DNA of 64,000 nt, taken from the NCBI GenBank assembly GCA_033398695.1, contig CM065809.1, forward strand, positions 87,029,644 to 87,093,643, given 5' to 3'. This DNA comes from Orobanche coerulescens. Taxonomy: Eukaryota; Streptophyta; Magnoliopsida; Lamiales; Orobanchaceae. The notes below the pieces were generated by a model. That model did no database searches. It saw nothing but the letters and a program-made list of their open reading frames with translations, and was not told where the DNA came from. The position numbers were made by a program, and so were the translations under genes. Shown here piece by piece: positions 55,656-64,000 of the stretch; positions within the stretch are counted from its first letter, which is position 1, and each line of letters opens with the position of its first letter.

Positions 55656-56807
55656 TTACGCCTTGGGTACCATCACGGTTTCTTCCTTCGCCTTCATTGC
55701 ATTGAGGAGTTGCATCGACCCCATTTGCATTTCTTCGGCCCGTTCCTCCTGTTGGCTTATTATGGCATTAAGTGCTTTCTTCTTCGGGCACTCCTGGACG
55801 AAGTGTGGACCCCCGCATAAGAAGCACTCTCTCTTCTTGACTTCATGGGTCTTTTCTTTCCCTTTGAAGGTTAGCTTGTATCCCGTCTTGTGAGGCCTGT
55901 CTCCCCCACCTTTTTCCTTGCCTCCTTTCTTGTCCTTTCGCTGCGCGAAGTCCTTTCGGAATTCCACAATTTCCTCAGCCGCAGCAATTGCTTCCGACAG
56001 ATCTTGGACCTTCTGCCTTCTCAGTTCAAGGGCTGCCCAGGACTGCAACCCGTCCAAGAAATAGAACAATTGATCCTTGTCCGACATTTCGGGAAGTTCC
56101 AACATGAGTGAGGAGAACTCATTGACATAATCCTTCACACTCCCCGATTGCTTCAGGCCACACAGCTTCTTCATGGCCAGACTCTCGGCATTCTCCGGAT
56201 AGAACTGCTTCTTCAAGTCCGCCTTGAATTCTTCCGAAGTGTCTATCCGACACGTCCCTCGTGCAATGTCTTGATGGCGCCGTCTCCACCATAAGGCAGC
56301 GTCATCACTTAGGTACAAGATCGCCGACTTGATCTTGTCCTCGTCATCCCTTATACGTACTGCATCCATATAGGTTTCGAGAGACCAAAAGAAATTATCA
56401 AGTTCTTTGGCATTACACTTACCCGAGTACTTTGGAGGTTCTGGTGCCCGAATGCGCGGCGTTTCCCTTGCCATGGTGCCACCTGCCACAGCTGCCTTGC
56501 ACAATGCACAATCCTCCTCGGTCTTATCCATCCGTGCGGTCAGTTCTTCCCGCAATTTGGCTACCTCGCCAAGAAGTGTGGACTTCAACTCGTTAAGAGC
56601 AAGAAACACCTTGTCCTCAATATCGCTGGCATTTTCTTCAAGAACATCCATCCGTTCGATGGTTTCTCCAACAGCCACCTCGATCTTAGTCATCCTTGCT
56701 TCCATCGAGGATGCAAGATCCCGGGACTTGTCCCTACCACCTTTCTTGGTCTTGCGACCATCATCGCCAGCATTGTTCCCTTCGACAATGCTGCTGTTTC
56801 CGCTCAT
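55656..56807 (-). CDS. gag: G1 gag (383 residues)
   Basis: Intact ORF from ATG 56807 (MSGNSSIVEGNNAGDDGRK). It has a basic start, a helical coiled-coil segment (MTKIEVAVGETIERMDVLEE) and the retrotransposon gag core. The core includes YSGKCNAKELDNFFWSLETYM, ALWWRRRHQD and FKADLKKQFYPENAES. A zinc knuckle CFLCGGPHFVQEC has one residue fewer than usual between the second Cys and His. It ends with TAA at 55656-55658, and protease follows in the same frame with no gap. Whether the TAA is a mutation or allows read-through is open. It is the only complete structural protein in the 3' half of the window. Confidence 0.9.
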   Translation of the reverse strand: MSGNSSIVEGNNAGDDGRKTKKGGRDKSRDLASSMEARMTKIEVAVGETIERMDVLEENASDIEDKVFLALNELKSTLLGEVAKLREELTARMDKTEEDCALCKAAVAGGTMARETPRIRAPEPPKYSGKCNAKELDNFFWSLETYMDAVRIRDDEDKIKSAILYLSDDAALWWRRRHQDIARGTCRIDTSEEFKADLKKQFYPENAESLAMKKLCGLKQSGSVKDYVNEFSSLMLELPEMSDKDQLFYFLDGLQSWAALELRRQKVQDLSEAIAAAEEIVEFRKDFAQRKDKKGGKEKGGGDRPHKTGYKLTFKGKEKTHEVKKRECFLCGGPHFVQECPKKKALNAIISQQEERAEEMQMGSMQLLNAMKAKEETVMVPKA

Positions 56808-56827
56808 TCTCTCACTTTACCAACAAA

Positions 56828-56843
56828 CCGGGCTCCGATACCA
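56828..56843 (-). other. G1 primer binding site
   Basis: Minus strand TGGTATCGGAGCCCGG, two bases from the 5' LTR, matches the initiator tRNA-Met complement TGGTATCAGAGCCAGG at 14 of 16 positions. Confidence 0.88.
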
Positions 56844-56845
56844 CG

Positions 56846-57273
56846 TGTCACGGGCAAACTTCAGTCCGTCGAGTTATGCCGTGCGCCCCTTAGCAACTCA
56901 GTCCTTCGGCCACTAAGGCAGGCTTTCCCAACCCTTGCCGGTTAAGTGCGGAAGATTGAAGTATTTTAGAGAGAGAAAGTTAGAGAGAGAAACTGCTCTT
57001 TAGAAAGGAACTTTTATTGCTCAACTTCGGATGATGTACAAATGAGGGGCTTGGAGCTCCTTTTATAGTTCTCCATCTACATCTTCTAGAATGTACAATA
57101 ATCTACAATTATCTAGAACATACAAGAGATTACAAGACAATCTATATCCTTCTAACCCTTTCTATGATCATTCCGGAGGGCTTCCGGAATGTTACAACAT
57201 CTATCAAGTAAACACTAGAATTCTGGAGAAGAATCTCGACCCTTCTAGAAGCTTCCAAAGCCATAGTGTGACA
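56846..57273 (-). repeat. G1 5' LTR (428 bp)
   Basis: Same length and ends as the 3' LTR. Nine substitutions separate them by hand count. It is followed by ATAG and then the remainder of N1 LTR B. Confidence 0.93.
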
Positions 57274-57277
57274 ATAG

Positions 57278-57698
57278 GCCCAGAAATCAGCTTTGTGCCG
57301 CGGCCCGGCTGTAAGGCCGCGGCCCGCGTCTGACCCGCCCAAAGATCAAAAGGCACACGGTGCAGTCTTAGCTATTTCGACCATAACTCCTTCGTCCGGA
57401 CTCCGATTGACTCACCGTTTGATGCATTAGAAAGCTAACTTGATGATCTATAATATTGCAAAGATTCAAAATTTTTGGAGTGTTCAAGAATTAATGGTGC
57501 CTTTACCAAGTCGAACTCACACGTGAAAAAGTCGATTAAGGACACGGAACTCAACAAAACAATACCAAAACGAACTCGAATGACAAAAAGTGTAGAATTA
57601 ATCATTCTCGAAATGACGAAATAGTCACAACAGAGTCGCTAAGAGGGACTTTCGCCAAAGAAAGAAAATTACCGGAAATCGAAATTGCGGATATTACA
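57278..57698 (-). repeat. N1 LTR B, right part
   Basis: Continues LTR B after G1 from GCCCAGAAATCAGC to GCGGATATTACA. It starts with a GC-rich block (CGGCCCGGCTG, GGCCGCGGCCC) that differs from LTR A in length and sequence more than the surrounding bases do. Confidence 0.88.
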
Positions 57699-60133
57699 TA
57701 CTACCCTTCTTAAAAGAAGTTTCGTCCCGAAACTTAAAACAAGTAGGGAGATGCAAAATCCCGCCAAGAAAACTCAACGATATACACAAGAACCGAAAAT
57801 TTGCGTCCAACGGCGAAATGTTACAAGCAACGCAAAGGAATATACGGCATGAAAACACGCTCCACGACGACCAACACAACACCACCGGTAGAAACATAAT
57901 AAAATCAACAAGTGACAAGCGGCATCAAACAGATAGTACAATCAAGTCGATTATCCGAACAATCACAAAACCCAATGAACGAAAATCAATACGATTGACC
58001 AACCCAACGGTTCATCAATCAAAACGCGAGCCAAATGCTGAACAAATACGGAATTCCACCGCCCAAGGGTTAGAAGATCGAAAACGATACTAATTTCCCG
58101 AACTTAAGGAAATTAGGAAGGAGTCTAAACGCTCAACAATCACGAAACGGGGTCAACAAAAACTGAACAATCAATGATCGAACCACAACGATCGAGACAA
58201 CAAAAATCGAACAATCATGTTCGAATCACGAAGAACAATAAAATTCAGACAACAACTCCAAGGCTCACATGAATCGAACCGAACTCGGAAAAGTCACAGC
58301 GATAACCACATTGACTCAAAACAAGATCACAGCTCGTCCGAACGATGAAACCGAAATACAGAACAAGTTCAGAAAGTATCAACGAACACGAGCGAGTCGA
58401 TAGAATTGAGAAAGAGAAAATGCAGAAGCCAAAAATAATACGGGTATTATATTCGACCTCTTCTAAAAGAAGTGTCGTCCCCGAAACTCACAACAACGAA
58501 ATCAAGGATACGACACAACAAGCAACCGACAGAAACATCCTTCGAAGGCCTCTCAAAGCCGATTCTGATAACTGTGCTGAAGCGCGAACTCCGAAAGTCT
58601 TGGTAGCCAATTTGCAAAACTGAATTCGGTGTCCCTCGAGTCCACACTTGAAATGTGTTACCGACGAGAAGGACAATTTACACGTGCATGCCCCGTCACA
58701 TCACGGTTGAAACGTCTCGGCCCGGCATACCGAAAATACAAATGCTAGATACAATGGGGCATAACGTCGCAAAACAACATAGCAGAGATGCCAACTCAGC
58801 ACAACAAAGAATCATAACACATATCATATACAACGATTACATCGTAAAGTAATACACGCACAAACAATACAGCAACGACAGTATCATTCGGCGACCTTAA
58901 CGGCCCGAACAATAACCAGCACATAATTACAAACATCATGGAACAATCACACATGTACACAAACGTACAAACCCAAGCTTTAACAGCTCACACAGGTGCG
59001 ATAACACGCAAGTCACCACGAAATGACAACATTAAAGATCGTCATCACACCTCCCACAAAGGGCTAACAAAATATATGTGTGGCGAATGACTCAACGTTC
59101 ACACCACCAATTCAATCACAAATCGGGGTTAACACCGTAACGAAAGTTCGAAAACCATACATGGAAACACCGTTTGATCTTGAGTATCATTTTACAAAAA
59201 GTTGAACAAACATCATTTTCGAGACTTTGAAAATCATCTTGCATTTAAACAAAAATGAGGACACTTTCTCTTAGTGAAAAACTTTCAGAATATTCGACCC
59301 TCGGGTCTAAGTAAAAAATTTTTTCTAAAATATTGAAAATATCTCAAAACATTTTGGTCCTCGAGGTAGAAGAATTTGAAACATATTGTGGCACCTTGGA
59401 TGTACCACGAGAAAATAATTCATTTTAAAAGTACGTCTCGAAATTTAATTTTCTAAGATACTCAAGGTTTCAAAAATAATTTAATTGGCTAGAATACCCA
59501 AAAATGTCAGGTAATTACACAGATCATTATAGCGCCGTGGGTCCAGGGCCGGAACCCACCAGACTAAAAACCATTTACAAAAACGCCAAAAAGGCCGATG
59601 ATGGTAATGTTTCAAAAACTTACAAAGGCTATTTACAACATATTAAATACCGTCATAAGAATTTCGCTAAAACGATCAAGGCCATAATGTCAAAAACTCG
59701 GTTAAGGGAATCGGTTTTCGAAATAAAACTCAGTCGGTAAAATACCGAAAGTCATTACAAAAGAACTCACGCAGCGGATAAAAGAAACACAGTCCAACAT
59801 GCACAATCCAGCAACACTACTCTTCATATGAACGAAATATGAGAGTCAAATAACCACATATCATGAAATCAAAATCCATAGAAGGATTCCATCACTTAAC
59901 GTATAATCATACAAGTAACTCGCATCAGACGAGGCACAATCACAAACAAGGGAGACTTACATCCATAGGTCGCACGCAGATGATGATTGCCCCACGATAC
60001 TAATCATGGCCAACAACTCAGATGACGCATCGCGACACGACTCAGTCAGACAAAATCCGACGAGACAAAACTCAATAGACCATACTAAACCCGACAGCCT
60101 AGGTTTCCACAACCTAAGCTCCGATACTATTTA
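57699..60133 (-). other. N1 internal region B (non-coding, 2435 bp)
   Basis: Near-identical to internal region A and 66 bp shorter. The difference is explained by a deletion between CATACATG and GAAACACC near 59164 (A copy: about 48690-48755). It carries the same relics of another LTR family (near 58440 and 59515-59800), so those relics predate the duplication. There is no coding. Confidence 0.8.
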
Positions 60134-60437
60134 TGTAACACCCCCAATCCACTCAGGGATATTACACGCCGTAGACCCTCTCCTCGAGGATCTACCAGGC
60201 TGTTAACTAAAATCCAACATCTAAACATCGCCTTTAAGGCTAAAACGACTCAGTAGACCAATTTGGTCTTTCAATAATAACATTCAACTCAATTCCAACA
60301 CATACCCACGCAGGGTTCAAAATACAATAAACTCCCGTACAACGGGGAAAAGATACTGCAGCGTAAAAGAAAATACAACTATACCAATACGACATCAAGG
60401 GATCCTCGTGTGATTAGTATCGTTCATATTTCATCAT
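60134..60437 (-). repeat. N1 LTR C, truncated (304 bp)
   Basis: Matches the first 304 bases of LTRs A and B, ending TTTCATCATCC. It then joins Copia LTR C3 at CTCGAATGCC without a target duplication. Confidence 0.88.
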
Positions 60438-62386
60438 CCCTCGAATGCCACACAGAGGTTGTTGAGTGAGGGCATTGTACTTGTAATTATGTAAACCATT
60501 TATATAAGGCAAATGAATGTTTGTTTATTTACTGGTAGTTACTGGCATTCCTAACTCGTAAATAAACATATAGAAACTAGTCCGTCTATTTGAGAGCAAA
60601 ACATTCCACTCCTTATTGGATAAGGGGATAGGCACTGGAAAGGTTATAGCTCAAATACTTAATCGTTCGCAAGTCGATGAAACTTGACTGGGCGTTAAGT
60701 TTATGTGAAGACTTGTATGACGTGTTCTTTGACATGGAGAGTGCCTGTCGAACACTAATGGTTAGTGGGAGCACACGTTATAGGTATGCTAATTGGATTA
60801 GTATACTCGAACCGACTCACCCTCGATTCGTCACACGGATTTCACTTCGGGACAGTCAATGACGGAATCGAAAGGTTGTGATAGGTATTCGTGAACCTTC
60901 GACTTGAGGATTTAGTAGGGATGTGCTTGTGACGTCAAGATTTTCATTAGATTAGTTCGACCCTATAAACTAGAAGGTGGGGGTCAACCTCAACGTGCAT
61001 CTTGACGGGCAAGTAGCAGGTCCTACTGAATACCAAGATAGAATTCTTTCTCCCGTTAGTGAGCGGGTTATATGTCCTATGCGGTTATTGGCAGATGAGA
61101 TCATAAGTCTTTGGCCAAAGCATTGGAGCTAGTTGTATTAGATATACAACAACTCGATGATCTCGATTTGCATTAACGTATGCATAGCGTCAAGTACAGA
61201 TAGGGTTTGACTGACCGTGACCCTATAACTTGATCGGGACATTTGAAAGAAGGGTTTATACGTATACTGGTATTCACGACAGAATGGTTCTTGAATGATC
61301 CCAATCATTCGTTCTCAGTTGGGGTATAGTGTAGGCCGCCAGGCTAGCTAGGTGGTGCTACTACTCTTTGGTTCCTCCCATTGCTGACTGAGACGGACCT
61401 ACCGAGTCGCGCATTAGGATTGACGACAGAATGAATCAAGCTAATTCTCTCATTATGAATATTAGATATTGGATATCTAAATTTAGGACATTGGATGTTT
61501 AAATCGACTTATCAGATAAATTGATTTACGGCTTAATGAATTAAATATATCACTGGGTGATTAATTTAATTCATGAATATAATTATTTCTTGGAGAAATT
61601 AATTATGTTATTTTGTATTTGATATGTTTAATTAATTGGATTAATTAATCGATACAAATACATCGGAACGGAATCGTAGTTTATCTATTTGGACTCACGG
61701 GAGTCCGAAACGAACCGAACTCATCCGTTTCTACATGATTGGTCGCCCCGCCCCCTCACTTTCCTTCCACCTTCCCATCTTGTTATTTTGTGTCCATTTT
61801 ATAATGGATGAAAATGACTTGTAAGGAATATCATGTGCATGAGATGTACATGTGAGTGGAAAGTAGAATAAGAAGAGAAGACTTTCACTCTCACCCCACA
61901 AGATTTCCAACGTGAGGTTGCAAGAAAGAGAGAGAGATAGACTTTGAGTTTAACACTCATCTTCATTTTCTTCATTCACTTCTCCTTCATTTTTCTTGGA
62001 GAAAAATTGAGAGAAAATCATATAGAGAGCGTAAGATTAAAACACTTAGAGTGTAGTAATCTTTACATATATAGCTTCATCACTTAGCTCTAGCCGTATC
62101 CTCGGAGGATAGCAAGGTGATCGTCGTTCCGGTCGTTTCTCCGGCACGTGGCAAGTAGAGACGCGGTGCTTTCGGCGTTGGATCGTTCAAGAGCTTGGGG
62201 AATAGCTCAAGATAAGGTTATCCATTTAATCAATGGACTATGAGGGTATGTTTTTCGTATCTCTTGTATTTCGTTTTTGATATTCGTATATACGTAGCTC
62301 GATCGATCCTCGTAGGGATTCGGATCGAATTAATTTTCGTTTTACCGCTTCTGCTAGACCTTCGTTTTAGGCACCGAATCCCAACA
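60438..62386 (+). repeat. C3: Copia LTR of the C2 family, first ~14 bp missing
   Basis: Starts CCTCGAATGCCAC, the equivalent of base 15 of the C2 LTR, and ends CACCGAATCCCAACA. It is homologous to the C2 LTR over its whole length with many substitutions. A primer site follows at 62388, so it is a 5' LTR and not the missing 3' LTR of C2, unless two elements are in tandem. Confidence 0.87.
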
Positions 62387-62387
62387 C

Positions 62388-62400
62388 TGGTATCAGAGAG
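62388..62400 (+). other. C3 primer binding site
   Basis: TGGTATCAGAGAG, one base after the LTR, matches the initiator tRNA-Met complement through TGGTATCAGAG. Confidence 0.83.
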
Positions 62401-64000
62401 TGGTCTTGCGATCGTATATACGATATTAGCATTTGGAATGCTTGATTAGATGGTGAATGATTTGGAATCATTTTAGTCATAATCGTGGTATATGTTTTTA
62501 CGTTCGTTGTAGTTATATTTTTCGTAAGTTTATGTCTAAATATAAATCTTAATTTCTTGGAAATATGATTTATATTGAAGATATGAATGTTGGAGAATAT
62601 AGATATTGGATATCCGGTCGAAAAACTAGCCCGAAATGCCGTTTGACGGTCAGGAGGGGTCCAGAGCGAGGCGCGGCCCAGTGGCTGTGCGGCCCGGCGG
62701 CAAGCATCAGACTGTCGGCCACGGCACAGGCTCCAGGGGCCGCGGCCCAGGGCAGCTGGGCAGCCGGTCGGCAGCTGCCGATCGTGACTCAACCATGCCA
62801 GGCCTGTCTGCCGGCATGCTGCCGGTAGTGACTCGGCCATGGCAGGCTTTTTTTGCCCCGGCTCGATATTTTCGTGTATTCTTGAAAATTAATCTCCCTC
62901 ATGTAAATTGGATTTAATATGATTAAAATGATTTATGGTATTTCATTTTATAAGGGAAATTTGATTAATTGGAATATTTATGGTCGACTGAATTATTTTG
63001 AACGTTATCATATTACCAATTGTGTGAATCGATTGGATCGGTTCGTATTGTTGATTGGATCAATGTATCTCTATGCTTTCCATTTATATAGTATTTATTG
63101 GATGAATGCTTTTTGAATGGGGATGTGGTTCGTGGACTTAGTTTTGAATCGTTCGTTTTATTCGATTGGGTTGTAAAGCCGTTTTGAGCCTATTTATTTT
63201 ACTAGAAATATTTGTATCTAGGATGCAATTTTCAATGTAAAATTTATATGTAATGACGAAGACCGGAGGAAGATCCATTTCGATAAGACGAAGATTCAAG
63301 ACGAAGACTTGTAATTAGATTACGGAGTTTTTGTTTTCTAGGAACGGTCCATGAACCACATGTTGGTAGCAACTAGGTTGTGAAATGGTTGTTTCATATT
63401 GTATGAATGCCACAAACGCGCTTAAACGATTAATGTGCAAAGTGTAACGCTAATCACGAAAATTCTCCCACGCTAAATTATTAAGTTTATAAGGTTTCAA
63501 GGTTTTCCTTCCCTCTATCGAGTTTTCGGGAAATTGAAATCCAAACCAGATGTGCTATGCTTCCAAGTTATCGGGGTAGTCGTTCGGGGAGGACGGATAA
63601 ATTACCGGGAGCGCATTGGATGCCTTCGGTTGGAGCAAATTTTATCCCTAGAAACCTGATAGGTTGCCGGATAAGATTCAATTGTGAAACTGATTTGCTC
63701 GATGGCATAAACTTAACTTGTTCACAAACCATAGAAACCGTATAGGTTGAGGGGAGTGAACAAGGGGAAAAAGAAGATCGAATCATACATTAGATGGGTT
63801 GGTGTTGGACACCACTTTATGAAAATTAATAGACTAGAAACCTGTTCGGTTGCCCTCTATTAAGATTTATAAAGAACTCGATCACCACTATGAAGTAGAG
63901 CGATGATACTTCCGGATATCACATGGGAGTGTGTTATTCCGATAAAAATAGTGGGAGATGGGTAACAAGAATAGAAAAGACCTTAATTCTATACTCAGAA
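62401..64000 (+). other. C3 untranslated leader
   Basis: Homologous to the C2 leader, running to the window edge just before the expected gag start. It has a GC-rich block (62640-62860) with GGCCGCGGCCC and CGGCCATGG words that is much longer and different from the block at the same place in C2. Open frames through this block are short and are not retroelement proteins. Confidence 0.75.

Larger units (their letters stand above)
51862..57273 (-). mobile_element. G1: full-length short chromovirus nested in N1 LTR B
   Basis: 5412 bp flanked by ATAG (51858-51861 and 57274-57277), a 4-bp target duplication. LTRs are both 428 bp, starting TGTCACGGG and ending GTGTGACA. It holds, in minus sense, gag, protease, reverse transcriptase, RNase H, integrase and a chromodomain, which makes it a Ty3/Gypsy chromovirus. 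Short LTRs and overall size fit the Reina or Galadriel groups better than Tekay, though I cannot decide between them. Five in-frame stops and one frameshift break pol. Confidence 0.93.
44655..60437 (-). mobile_element. N1: tandem non-coding Gypsy derivative (LTR-int-LTR-int-LTR)
   Basis: Three LTR copies (44655-47222; 49724-51861 plus 57278-57698; 60134-60437 truncated) alternate with two internal regions (47223-49723 and 57699-60133). Minus orientation is shown by purine tracts at the right edge of LTRs A and B and primer-like sites at the left edge of B and C. No gag or pol is visible, so it would depend on another element. The tandem form normally arises by unequal recombination between LTRs. 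Chromovirus G1 sits in the middle LTR. The right end is lost at the junction with C3. Confidence 0.87.

Noticed and set aside
62388..62400. C3 LTR as the missing 3' LTR of C2
   Set aside because: It is followed by a primer site and leader, so it is a 5' LTR. Only a tandem arrangement could make it both.

Overview
The window is plant nuclear DNA, almost certainly from a eudicot, and it is made wholly of transposable elements. I find no host gene, no tRNA or rRNA gene and no CRISPR array. The evidence for a plant is Ty1/Copia and Ty3/Gypsy LTR elements primed by initiator tRNA-Met, chromoviruses, a CACTA (En/Spm) transposase with a retained intron, and deep nesting. I cannot name the species. 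Element names used here: S1, S2, S3 (Sirevirus-like Copia), C1, C2, C3 (other Copia), T1, T2, T3 (Gypsy with Tekay-like ends or proteins), N1 (non-coding Gypsy derivative), G1 (short chromovirus).

Layout. 1-2778: minus-strand S1, with gag, primer site, LTR and the 3' end of an internal region. 2779-22835: plus-strand S2, truncated at its 5' end, split inside integrase by S3 (4842-17148), a full-length element flanked by a 5-bp target duplication. S2 and S3 each carry an extra ORF between pol and the 3' LTR. About 22869-28750: plus-strand Copia LTR C1, split by a 4.39-kb solo Gypsy LTR T1 (23172-27561). 28751-32140: minus-strand Gypsy T2, cut in its reverse transcriptase by a CACTA element (32141-35894). 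That transposase is cut by Copia C2 (LTR 35895-37844, gag to integrase up to 44654). C2 is itself hit by a 2.86-kb solo LTR T3 (41257-44116) and then by N1 (44655-60437), arranged LTR-internal-LTR-internal-LTR. The middle N1 LTR contains chromovirus G1 (51862-57273). 60438-64000: LTR and leader of C3, a second copy of the C2 family.

Working state. Nearly every gag-pol is broken by stop codons, frameshifts or insertions. The exceptions are the S2 extra ORF (409 codons), the S3 extra ORF (open for about 1,035 codons but with its likely ATG changed to ATA) and the G1 gag. Many lesions look like C-to-T or G-to-A changes, as expected in methylated, silenced repeats.

Main novelty. Six LTR families, two Copia and four Gypsy, carry clustered 12-bp near-palindromes directly upstream of a TATA-like box. 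The forms are TAGCGCACGCTA, TAGCGTACGCTA and TTACGTACGTAA. In most copies the asymmetric centre follows the direction of transcription. A similar cluster plus TATA box lies in front of the S2 extra ORF, which suggests an internal promoter. S3 lacks this motif but has its own array, CTGTATCGAA, upstream of its LTR TATA box. I recall published reports of palindrome clusters in maize Sirevirus LTRs; sharing one motif between Copia and Gypsy families is what looks new here.
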